Origin: Dipteris shenzhenensis
Taxonomy: Eukaryota > Polypodiophyta > Polypodiopsida > Gleicheniales
DNA length: 64,000 nucleotides
Direction: 5' to 3' (one strand)
Assembly (NCBI GenBank): GCA_047967505.1
Contig: CM106538.1
Under the pieces are notes generated by a model. The model had not been told where the DNA came from. It did not search any database and was given only the letters and a program-made list of their open reading frames with translations. A program made the translations under genes and the position numbers. Below, piece after piece: positions 41,651-52,230 of this stretch; the stretch's first letter is position 1, and each line of letters opens with the position of its first letter.

Positions 41651-44578
41651 TCAATCTTCTTTCCGTCCATCAACTTTGCCTTCTTGGCCACGCGGTACTT
41701 TTTACAAAGATGCATGTCGAAATCATAGATGAGACATCGGGACTCCTTTTAGCTCGGGGCGAAGCCCAACCTCATGGTCTGTACCTCATGACACAATTTC
41801 TTGCGACTCCTTCCAATACCGGCTCTGAGTTTCATCGGCTTCATGGTCTTGCTATCCTGAAAGATCCAACTGACACAGAACGATTGTGGCATTATCGTCT
41901 GGGACATTTGTCCTATGACTCTTTATATGAAATGTCTCGGGATCATTTGGTTGACGGCCTACCTCAATTTTCGCGAGCCAAAGATATTTGCCATCCATGC
42001 CAATTAGGCAAACAAAGCCGAACTCCTTTTCCTTCTCATTCCACTTCTCGAGCCAGTGAGATATTGCGTCTAATCCACCTCGATATTAGTGGCAAATCTC
42101 ATGTTCCTTCATTGAATGGCTCACAATATTTCTTAATTGTGGATGATTACTCTCGATATCAATGGGTGTTCTTCATGAAAGAGAAATCTGACACTTTTTC
42201 CTTCTTTGCTACTTGGGCTCGATTGGTCATGAATCAAACGGGGAAGCCTATTGGGATTGCTCGTAGTGATAATGGTGGTGAATTCATTTCCCATGAATTC
42301 ACTCACTTCCTTCACGAGCATGGTATCCAACGCCATCTTACATCTCCCAATTCGCCCTCCCAAAATGCTCGTGTCAAAAGGAGAGAGCACACAATCATGA
42401 ACATGGCACGCTCCATGCTTTTTGCAACCGAGTTACCCGAACGTCTCTAGCCAAAAGCCGTGAACACTTTTGTCTATCTTCTTAATCGTTGCCCTACTGA
42501 GCCCATCCCGAACATGACGCCTTTTGAGGCTTTCTATGGCTACCGACCCTCTATTTCTCATATCCGCATCTTTGGATGCTGCGCGTACACTCATACTCCC
42601 AATGATACTCGCGGTAAACTAGAACCACGTGCTGAACTTCTACTTCTTGTTGGCTACTCAGCGGAAGCCAAAGCTTATCGCTTATTTGATCCTCGCACAA
42701 ACAAAGTTTTGGTTTGCCGTGATGTAGTCTTCGATGAAAGAGATGTTCTAAAAAATTCCTCTATTCTCCCTGCTGATGACACACCTACTCCCGTTCCCCC
42801 CGAAACCTCTTTCTCTCTTCCCGGAACTTCTTTCTCTCCCCCCGAAACTTCTTTCTCTCCACCCATTGCTTCTCCCGGTCCTCGATCCTCTTCTCACGAC
42901 CCGCTGCCACGCTGGTATCGACAAACTATGAAGGATTCCGAGATTGTTCCCTTAGAACTTCCTCCTCCTGGTCCTCGACGCTCTACCCGGACAGCTTCTT
43001 CCACTACCACTGCCTCCATTTTTACCACAGCCTATATCGTACATTCTGAACCTGCCACTTGGCAGGAGGCAGTTCAACATCCTGAGTGGCATCGTGCCAT
43101 GGAACAGGAGCTTGAGAGCATTGATCACAATGAGACCTGGATTTTGGTCAATAGACCCAGTCACAAAAAGGTCATAGGAACAAAGTGGATCTTCCGAACA
43201 AAACTCAAAGCAGATGGAACACTAGACAAGTACAAAGCTCGCTTAGTAGTGCAAGGATTTCGCCAAAAACATGGTATCGATTATGAGGAAACCTTTGCCC
43301 CTACTGCTCGATTAACATCCTTTCGCCTTCTCCTCGCCCTAGCCGCTCATCACAGCTGGTCTATCTATCAGATGGATGTCAAGAGTGCCTTTCTCAATGG
43401 CTACCTTGATGAGGAAGTCTATGTGGCTCCCCCACCAGGTTTTTCTCCTCCTGGCCATGAAAATAAGGTTCCGTCTCCGCAACGCTCTTTATGGGCTTAA
43501 ACAAGCACCTCGGTCCTAGTTCCACCGAATAGACACCTTCCTCAAAACTAATGGGTTTCATTCCACTCATTTTGATCCGAATTTATATATACATCAATCT
43601 TCAGAGGGGGTCTGCTTTATCTTACTTTACGTGGATGATCTTTTGCTTTTGGGCTCTACCACCACCACACTTCAATTCATTAAAACACAACTCAGCACCA
43701 CATTTGAGATGACCCATCTCGGTCTTCTCTCCTATTTCTTGGGCATGGAAGTTGTCCAGCATTCTGGTGGTATCTTTGTTCCTCAACAAAAATATGCTCT
43801 TCAACTCCTTGATCAGATCATCCCCCACGAGCCTAAGCTAGCTACCACTCCCTTGGATCCCACAGTCAAGCTCTCAAAGGACTTGGAGTCTCCTCCCTTT
43901 GATGAACATCTCTATCGTCAGGTTGTTGGCAAGCTGCTCTAGCTCATTCACACTCGTTCGTATCTTTCTTACTCAGTTTCTATTCTCAGTTAATACTTTA
44001 ATGAACCCAAGCACACTCATTGGCATGCATGTATTCGTATCTTGCGGTTCATACATGGTACTTACTCTTATGGTTTACATTTCAGACCAGGACTAACACT
44101 ACAAGGATACACTGATTCTGACTGGGCTGGCGACTCGGACAATTGCCGTTCTCATGGCAGCTACATTTTCTCGTTCGGCTCGGCACCTGTTTCTTGGTCC
44201 AACCGTAAACAAGAAACTGTTGCTGGATCTTCTACTGAGGCTAAATACCGGGCCTTGTATGATTGTACCACAGAGGCCATATATCTCCGGCAGTTTCTGG
44301 CAGAGCTACACTTTACTTGTACTGAACCAACGGTCCTCTACGTCGACAACAAAAGTGCCATCGCTCTCGCCGGCAATCCCATTTTCTCCAACCGCACCAA
44401 ACATGCTGGCGTACACTTTCATTTTACTCGCAAGCAAGTGGAATTGGGTACTATTCGATTGATATATGTTCCAGCTGCCGATAATCATGCTGACATTCTT
44501 ACCAAGCCGGTTAACCGACCTATTCTTGAGCATCTTAGCCCACGGCTTGGGATTGGTGCACCGCCTCCTTCTCCTTAG
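41617..44578 (+). pseudogene. copia-1 integrase, reverse transcriptase and RNase H
   Basis: GAG-pre-integrase: LWHYRLGHLSYDSLYEMS and ICHPCQLGKQ. Integrase core: LIHLDISGKSHVPSLNG and ARSDNGGEF. The third acidic position reads VKRREH where VER is usual (codon 42375-42377). An in-frame TAG (42448) replaces a conserved Trp. RT: ETWILVNRPSHKKVIGTKWI, QMDVKSAFLNGYLDEEVY, a frame change near 43470, LYGLKQAPRS then TAG (43517) for Trp, and LLYVDDLLLLGS with intact DD. RNase H: DSDWAGDSDNCRSHGSYIF, ETVAGSSTEAKYRAL and HADILTKPV, ending TAG at 44576. Several lesions, so it is non-functional. Confidence 0.92.
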
Positions 44579-44879
44579 CACTGTTTGTATACTAGTGCTT
44601 AAGGAAGTGAACAAATCCCCTGCGAGGGCACTCCTTAAGCACCTCTCTTTCTATACTTTATGATTGTACCATATGTTCCAGCTGCCGATAATCATGCTGA
44701 CATTCTTACCAAGCCGGTTAACCGACCTATTCTTGAGCATCTTAGCCCACGGCTTGGGATTGGTGCACCGCCTCCTTCTCCTTAGCACTGTTTGTATACT
44801 AGTGCTTAAGGAAGTGAACAAATCCCCTGCGAGGGCACTCCTTAAGCACCTCTCTTTCTATACTTTATGATTGTACCAT
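44466..44879. repeat. 207-bp tandem duplication of the copia-1 pol end, with hairpin
   Basis: Sequence from tatgttccagctgccg recurs at offset 207 with essentially no change. It covers the last RNase H codons, the stop and the first 3' UTR. Each unit holds an inverted repeat: gtgcttaaggaagtg and cactccttaagcac, separated by about 20 nt (first at about 44598-44642). Confidence 0.93.
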
Positions 44880-45058
44880 CACTACTGGGCATTTAGCAAA
44901 GATGAAAACCTACTTTGTAGGCATCTCCATCTAAATGAAAACCCTCTTTTTTTTTCTTTTTTCTTTTTTTTTTAAAGGCTGATGAAGAAGATAGATCACC
45001 CCTGGAACCATTTTTTCATTACCCCTGGAACCATTCTACCTTGGACATTGAGAGGGGG

Positions 45059-45817
45059 TGTTAAGACAGGCAATCTCCAAATGCAAAGGCCAGGGCCAAA
45101 CAAATGGCCAGAAAGGCCAAAACTGGCAAATCTCCAAACACAGGAACCAGGGCCAAACAAATGGCCAAAAAAGCCATAACTGACCGACCAGAACTGGCCG
45201 ACCAGATCTGGCCGACCAGAACTGGCCGACCTGACCGACCAGAACTGGCCGACCAGATGGGTCAGGCCTATAAAAGGCAGTAGCCCCCTGGCTACTTACT
45301 CACCTCTTGTTGGAACAGGCTGCTGCACACCTGCGCTCCAGCATTTCTGCCTCCTCTGCCTCCACTCCTGCATCCTCTCCAGCATCCTCTGCCTCCACTC
45401 CTGCTTCCGCTCCAGCATAGAGGCCTCCTCTGCCTCAGCTCCAGCATCTCTGCCTCCTCTGCTTCAGCTCCAGCATCTCTGCCTCCTCTGTCTCCGCTTC
45501 ATCATCCTTCCTGCTGCTGCTCCAGATCAGCATCGACTTATTTTTCTACTGCTGTATTATTTCCTCCAGATCTGCAGCAAACCTTTGCTCTTCTGGCAAT
45601 AGGTTGCTGACCTAGATCTGGTTCAGTTCCAGCTAGTGGAGCTAGTGCAGAGCCCACTTCAGTTGGCTGTTCTGGAGGACTGCTGTTTGCTCCCTCCACA
45701 GTGTCTTTCTCAGATATCTCTTATATTGTATTGAGTTCCTTTGGTGATATATATTTCTTCTTCAGCTATCATTAGTCTTCAGTGTTGTTTTATTTGTCTC
45801 CAAGTACTTTCTTTATA
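45059..45817 (+). repeat. copia-1 3' LTR (759 bp)
   Basis: Starts TGTTAAGACAGG after the purine tract and ends CTTTATA before TSD gaaga. It matches the 5' LTR with scattered differences and one extra gaccagaactggcc-type unit near 45183. Confidence 0.93.
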
Positions 45818-45822
45818 GAAGA

Positions 45823-48560
45823 GAGCACCTCCAACCTATAGGCAATCTCACCAATTCTCTGCAACACCTTGTAGGGTCCATAGTATCTATGAGCCAGCTT
45901 AGTGTTAGTGTTCCCTTTTAATGAAGCATATCTGGACTTATGGAACAAAAGTTAGCCAAGTATAGCAACCTGTCCCATGTGGTCTGGGTGTCAAAACAGA
46001 AATGTCTAAGATACTCCTCCAGCCACCTTTTCACTCTTTCAAACTGTCCAGCAGTTTGTGGGTGGTTAGCAGTGCTAGGAGTGAGGAGTGTCCCCATTGA
46101 CTTGAACAATTCTTCCAAAACTGACCCATGAATTGAGTGTCTCTATCACTCACTATTTCTTGTGGCAAACCATGCAATTTGAACACATTTTCCATGAACT
46201 GAGCAGTTACCATAGAGGCCGAATAGTGTCTTCGTACAACAGACGTTGTTCCAGCCCCTGACTGTGTCACAGGAAGGCCAGTTATGAAGCCCATTGAAAT
46301 GTAGGTCCACTTACCCTCCGGAATGCGTAGAGGCTGAAGCAAACCTGTTGGTCTGAGATTCAATTCTCTGTTTTGTTGGCAGGGCTTGCAGCTTTGAATA
46401 TACTTTTAAACATCCTTCCATAACCCCTTCCTTGTAAAGCTTTGCTTTTCCCCTTTCATAGGTCTTAAACAGACCACTATGACCAGCCGTGGGTGAGGAA
46501 TGCATTTCCTGCAAGACCAACAGTCTATAGGTAGAATTCTCCACCAGAAAAATCCTCCCTTTTGTACCATAATAACTCATTGTACAACTTGTAGTTGGGA
46601 TGGTCTTCACAAGAGGGATTTTGCAGGTCTTGAAATATGACAGCAGCTGCCGGATCTGATAGATGTTCCTCTTGAATTCCGTGGATCCATTCCGTGTAGA
46701 TTTCTGTAATAGATGGTAAAGTGCATGCCCACATCCTATAGAGTGAATCAGCCACGATGTTCTCCTCCCCCGCCTTGTAATTTTGTACAATTGACAACCA
46801 CCTCCTTTGCTTGGGAGAGAGATTGTTTGGGACAGAAAATACATAAGTGTTCTATGGTCAGTCCTCACCTTGAAATGGCTGCCATATACAGAATGGTGCC
46901 ACTTTTCAATGGCATGGAGTATGGCCAACCTCTCCTGGTCATATATATGATATGTGAGCTCCTTGCCATCCAGCTTTCTACTTTCATAGGCAATTACTCC
47001 ATAGGGCTGCTTCAAGACTGCACCAATGCCTCTCCCACTAGCATCTGCTTCAATAGTGAAGGGTAAGGAGAAATCAGGGCATACTAATATGGGTGCTGAG
47101 GAGAGGGCTACCTTCAATTGTTGGAAGCGCTTTTCTGCCTCTAATGTCCATACAAAAGAGTGTTTTTTTTGTAGGCCAATGAGAGGTGCTGCTATCTTAG
47201 CGAAATGTTTAATGAGCCTTCTATAGAAGGAGCCAAGACCAAGAAACCCTCTCAGCTGAGTGGCATTGGTTGGCTGTAGCCGGCATCTCACCTTGTTGGG
47301 ATCCACCCTTATTCCTTTGCTGCCCACAATATGTCCTGGTATAGATGAGAATGTCGTCAAAGAATACCAAAGCAAACTTAAAGGTAAGGCTGTCAAATCT
47401 TGTTCACAAGGGCCTAAAAAGTGGCTGGGGCATTGGTGAGACCAAATGCCATGACCTTGAATTGGTATAGGCCTCTTTCTGTTCTGAAGGCTGTTTTAGG
47501 TTCATCCTCCTCCCTCATCCTAATCTGATGGTAGCCTGATCTTAGGTCAATCTTAGTGAAAAACTTGGCTCCCTTCAACTCATCCAATAGATCATCAACT
47601 CTAGGGATAGGAAACATGTTCTTTAAAGTTATCTTGTTGAGATCTCTGTAATCAATACACATCATGTAGGATCCATCTTTCTTTTTCACCAAAAGGACAC
47701 GTGAAGCAAAGAGGGATTGACTGTGGGAGATGGGAGTCTCTATCCAGCAACTCTTTGACCTGCCTAGCAAGCTCTTCTTTTTCCACCTTTGACAACCTGT
47801 AGGGAGCTGAATTGACTGGCTTAGAACCTAGTTCAAGAGTGATGGAGTGGTCAATGTCCCTTTAAAGTGGGAGATGATGGGGCAGATCACCAGACACATC
47901 TGAATATTGCTGTAACAGCTCCTATATGTCATGATCTTCATCCCACACATCCTTTGTGCCTTCGGATTTAGAAAGGTGAAGAGCATGGACTGCAGACACA
48001 TTTTTTATTCCTTGCCAGCTTCCTAGAAGAAATAACAGTCAACCCAGGTGGTTCATGACCCTTCAAAAGTACCTCCTTACCTTTGTGGAAGAAGCTCGTA
48101 AACATATGATTGAAATCCATAGTAATCTCTCCAAGAGCTATCAGCCATTCACATCCAAGTACAATGTCTATTGGCCCCATATTGAGTCTCCTTGGAAGGT
48201 ATAATCTGGGGACAACTGAATTTGGGTGGCCTGACAGCAATATCTACTAATGGAGTGCTCCCCATTGGGCATTTGAGCTTGCAGACCATGCTCAATCTGT
48301 GAAGGGTGTAGTCTAACTGATAGGACAGACTTAGAGTTAATGAAATTGTGGGTGCTCCCACTGTCAACCAATATGTGAACTGGTTTGCCATTGATGGTCC
48401 CTTTCAGCCTGAGTGTTTGGGCGCTTTGGGAACCCATAAATGCCTCCAGAGATATGCTATAGATCTCAATTTGGGTGTCCCAGAACAGATTTTCATCATC
48501 CACACAAGAGTTGTCTTCAGGTTCTCTATCATTCTCCATGTAATCATCAAGAATTTCCAC
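45823..48560 (-). pseudogene. gypsy-3 protease to integrase core
   Basis: The minus strand from 48560 gives a protease (ILVDSGSTHNFINS, then after a frame change IDIVLGCEWLIALGE). RT has [50 protein letters not shown] and FALVFFDDILIYTR, with intact DD, followed by a deletion of roughly 90 nt before VGSKGIRVDPNKV. RNase H: TIEADASGRGIGAVLKQ, HAIEKWHHSVYGSHFKV. Integrase: AGHSGLFKTYERGKAKLYKE, then SMGFITGLP, where the first catalytic Asp is Gly (46289-46291), and IVSDRDTQFMGQFW. ANHPQTAGQFERV keeps the Glu. The segment normally carrying VVVDRLTKAAHF is deleted. It ends RYYGPYKVLQRIGE-like at the copia-1 junction. Confidence 0.85.
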
Positions 48561-49340
48561 ATAAGAAATTGAATATGCAGGAAAAAGCAGACTTGAAACT
48601 GTAATTTGCCAGATACATGCAGATTTCTACCAGCGCCACTTGATTTAGAAAATTTCTAGGTCAATTCTTGGAATTTCAATGAAGTGATTGAGGTTCTGGA
48701 TCTCCTGACCAGCCTCATCACAATGATATGAAAATTGTATAAATCTGAGCAGCTGAAATTTCGAGGGTCTCAGAGGCTGACACGTGTCACCTGATGATTT
48801 TAGCAACTTTTGCAAGGAAGTAGACCCAATACCAATGTAGCTAAACTAGCCTACAGCTTACTAGTTTAACCTTATTTCCACAGCTTATGTAACCAAAGAA
48901 GACAGTAGGCAGTACTAGATGTGTAGACCAGCATGAAAACAGTGGAATACATGTGCTGAATCATCAAAATACTTGGCATCTTAGGTAGAAACCATGACTT
49001 GTGAGGGGCTGCACAAGCTACAGACTAGGACAGTCATTCGTCGGCTAGGAATCAGGTCCTAGTTGAGTTCAGCTCAGTTTCAGCCAAGAGCAGGGGAGCT
49101 CAGCTTTGAGAAGAATGTTTATATGATTGCCAATCATGAATAAATACTCGGACAGTAGAACCCCCCTCCCCATTTTTATAGGTTTGGACCTGGCAACATT
49201 TACGACATGAATTATGGGATAGCCACCCTAGGATGCCACATGGCAACATTTGGCTCCCCTACTAAAGTATTACTCAATTACAAAGCCATTTAAAACCCTA
49301 CTAAGCTAAAAATAACCAAGTAAATTTCACCTTTGTTACA
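48561..49340 (-). repeat. gypsy-3 5' LTR and remnant leader
   Basis: LTR start TGTAACAAAGGTG at 49340 (minus). A TATA-like TATAAAAA lies at about 49173-49181. The LTR probably ends near 48648 (ctaaatca), followed by TGGCGCTGGTAG, which may be a PBS for a tRNA other than initiator Met (inference). Only about 80 bp separate this from the protease, so gag has been deleted. Confidence 0.65.
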
Positions 49341-51567
49341 CCAAAGGCTACCTCTATGCAAAAAATCGCCAGAAGTGTCCTAGATTCTGTTCTACCACGT
49401 GTGAGCCTACTAGAGGGATTCCCTGCATATGCTGAGTCGCCTCTGCCCCTGGAACACCTGTACAAAGTTTGGCTGGGATCAGATATCATTTGCCCTAATT
49501 TCTACCTCGAAATTGGTTCCAGGAGGTGCATTTTTGGCTTTCACAAGTCATGGTTTGACTGAAATTTGGGGCTCCCAAGTTTTCCCTGCTAATTTGTTCT
49601 ATTCTATGCTAAGTGGGAGAGGCATAGCCCCATGGAGTAGTTGCCTATGAGAGTAGAAGCTGGATGCCAAGGAGCTCACTTTTCACATATATGACCACAA
49701 GGTGTCGGCTATACTCCATGCCATTGAAAAGTGGCATCATTATGTGTATGGCAGCCATTTCAAGGCGAGGACTGACCATAGAACTCTCAAGGAATTTTTA
49801 TCCCAGACTAATCTCGCTCCCAAGCAAAGAAGGTGGCTTTAATCATTCAAAACTATAATATGGCATTGAATATAAAGCAGGGAAGGAGAATATTGTGGCA
49901 GACTCTCTGAAGGATGTGGACATGTACGCTAAGCTCTATCACTGAGATATACAAACAGTGGATTCATGGAATTTCGGACCCCGAGGTTGCCGCCATCTTC
50001 CAAGACCTGCAAAACCCTTTTTGTGAAGATCATCTCAATTGCAAGCTGTTCAATGTCCTATTATAGTACAAAGTGAGGGTCTTTCTTGTGGAGAACACCA
50101 ATAGGCTGCTGGTCCTGCGGGACACTCCTCTCCTATGGCTGGACATATAGGACCGTTTAAGACCTATGACAGGGTGAGGCAAAGCTTTATATGGAAGGGG
50201 CTATGAAGGATGCATACGAGTATGTTCAAAGCTGAAGGTCCTGCCAACAAAACACAGAATTGAATCTCAGGCCAGCAGGTGTGCTTCAGCCTCTGCCCAT
50301 TCCAGAGAGTACGTGGACCCACATTTCAATGGACTTCATTACTGGTCTACCTGAAAAGGCTAGGGGCTGGAATAATATCTTTGTTGTGGTTGATAGGCTC
50401 ACAAAGGCAGCACATTTTATTCCCACCAAGACACAATATTCAGCCTCTATGGTAGCTGCTCAGTTCATCAAAAATGTGTTCAAATTAAATGTCTGCCAGA
50501 GGAAATAGTATGTGACAGAGACTCCAAATTCATGGGCCAGTTTTGGCAAGAATTGTTCAAGGCAATGGGGACACTCCTCACTCCAAGTACTGCTAACCAC
50601 CCCCAAACTGATGGCCAGTCTGAACGGGTTGATGGGTGGCTGGAGGAGTATCTCAGGCCTTTTTGTTTTGACACCCAGACCGCACAGGACAGGTGGCTAC
50701 ACTTGGCTGGTTTTTGCTATAATATACTAAGGACACCTCCATAGGGCTGAGCCCATTTGAGGCCATGTATGGGTAGAAGGCACATGTTCCCTCTACTGTT
50801 TTGGATAGAGCCATGACTAACCAGCAAGCCATTGATGATTTGACACATATGGCTGCCCTACTCCAGCAATGCAAGGACCATATGGTTAAAGCACAAGCAT
50901 GCATGAAGGCATATGCTGACGAGAATAGGAAAGAGCTTGCTTTTGAAGAAGGGGATTTATGTCTTCCTCAGGCTCCTTAAGTCCAGATATGCTTCATTGA
51001 AGGGGAAGACTGAGCTGGCCCATAGATACTATGGGCCCTACAAGGTATTGCAGAGAATTCGTGAGGTGGTTCATAGGCTGGAGCTGGTCCCTTCTTCTAG
51101 GATTCATAATGTGTTCCACGTATCCCTCTTGAAGTAGTACTTGGGCCCAACAGACCATGTTATGGAAGAACTGCATCCCATGGATGAGGAAGGCCATATC
51201 CAGTACATACCTGAGAGGATCATTGGATTTAGAGACCACATCCTCAGAACAAATCCTACATTGAGCACTACATCACATGGAGGGGGTTACTGGGGATAAG
51301 TCTTAATGGCAGATCAGTATCCTTCCTTACTCAGCTGATTTTGGGACCAGACATGACCCTTTCCAGCTATGTGGAGCTGCTGAGACTTGTCTACTCTACC
51401 TACTCAGTTCAGCATGCACCAACGGAGGATTTTGGACCGCTACAGCAGTGATTGCTCCCTGTTTTACACCTGCTATGACCAGAGATGAGTTTTGCTTCCT
51501 TATTTTGGATGGTATTCCCTTGTTACAGCCAAATTTGAGGGTAAATTTTCTTTTGTGCAGGATGGAC
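49341..51567 (+). pseudogene. gypsy-3-type remnant in opposite orientation: RNase H to chromodomain
   Basis: The plus strand from about 49655 reads KLDAKELTFHIYDHKVSAIL, HAIEKWHHYVYGSHFKARTD. Integrase follows: MNLRPAGVLQPLPIPEST, HISMDFITGLPEKA (Asp kept), VVVDRLTKAAHFIPTKT, DSKFMGQFWQELFKAMG, ANHPQTDGQSERV. The tail has LAHRYYGPYKVLQRIREV, SSRIHNVFHVSLLK, stop, YLGPTDHVMEELHPMDEEGH and a degraded chromodomain. It is the same family as gypsy-3 with different lesions, and it lacks everything before RNase H. A purine-containing gtgcaggatgga precedes LTR start TGTAACAAAGGTG at about 51570. The left end abuts the gypsy-3 LTR at 49340. Confidence 0.83.
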
Positions 51568-51945
51568 TGTAACAAAGGTGAATTTTACCTGGTAATTCCT
51601 AGTATAGGCAGCCTTTAAAATGGCTTGTAAATAAATAGTACTTTAAGTAGGGGAAGCCTCGAGTTGCCACATGGCATCCTAGATTGTCTATCCCATAAGC
51701 ATAGGTGTACTTTTTCCTGTCCTATACCTATAAAAGGGGACCCTATTGTACTTGGTACTTATCTTTCACATCTATTCATGAAATGCAAACTATCAGACAT
51801 TCATTACTAGCTGAGCCTCAATGCTCTTGGCTATCAAGCATCCCTATGACCAACCAAGCCAATAATAAAGCTAGACGCCATGTGGGACCTACATTTTTCA
51901 AAAAGGCGATCCCATAATACCTTATGTTGTTGGGGTTGGATAAGT
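51568..51945 (+). repeat. 3' LTR (start) of the inverted gypsy-3-type copy
   Basis: TGTAACAAAGGTGAATTTTACC matches the gypsy-3 LTR start. Next come agtaggggaagcct and a TATA-like ctataaaagggg near 51730. The right end cannot be fixed because of the following duplication. Confidence 0.75.
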
Positions 51946-52230
51946 AGCTGGGATGTTTTTATCAAAGCTATACATATATATTAATATAAAATATTGGCAA
52001 AAGTTTATCAAGCTAGCTTTTTTAGTTTCACAATATTTGCAAAACATATTACAATTTTATATATTTCCTTTTGAATTTTAAAGAAAAAGCTGGGATGTTT
52101 TTATCAAAGCTATACGTATATATTAATATAAAATATTGGCAAAAGTTTATCAAGCTAGCTTTTTTAGTTTCACAATATTTGCAAAACATATTACAATTTT
52201 ATATATTTCCTTTTGAATTTTAAAGAAAAA
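51946..52230. repeat. 142-bp tandem duplication, AT-rich
   Basis: agctgggatgtttttatcaa starts units at 51946 and 52088. They are nearly identical (one c/g change at tatac(a/g)tatata), which implies a recent event within old LTR sequence. Confidence 0.93.

Larger units (their letters stand above)
38732..45817 (+). mobile_element. copia-1: Ty1/copia element nested in gypsy-3
   Basis: 7086 bp flanked by the TSD gaaga (38727-38731 and 45818-45822). LTRs of about 755 and 759 bp start TGTTAAGACAGG and end CTTTATA rather than the usual CA. PBS follows directly. Order: gag, zinc knuckle, protease, integrase, RT, RNase H, which is the Ty1/copia order. The 3' purine tract is ttgagaggggg before 45059. 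The LTRs differ at a few positions plus an indel of about 16 bp in a gaccagaactggcc repeat, so it is older than gypsy-2. Frameshifts and in-frame TAG codons inactivate it. Confidence 0.94.
38237..49340 (-). mobile_element. gypsy-3: decayed Ty3/gypsy element split by copia-1
   Basis: On the minus strand: 5' LTR start TGTAAC at 49340, LTR to about 48648, protease (48560-47968), RT (47770-47396), RNase H (to about 46800), integrase (to 45823). Copia-1 then sits between 45822 and 38732. The integrase tail and chromodomain resume at 38726, a purine tract follows near 38240-38255, and the 3' LTR starts TGTAAC at 38236. The first about 70 bp of the 3' LTR match the 5' LTR, after which other repeat sequence replaces it. 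gag is almost entirely missing. Several deletions, stops and a changed integrase catalytic residue make it inactive. Confidence 0.88.
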
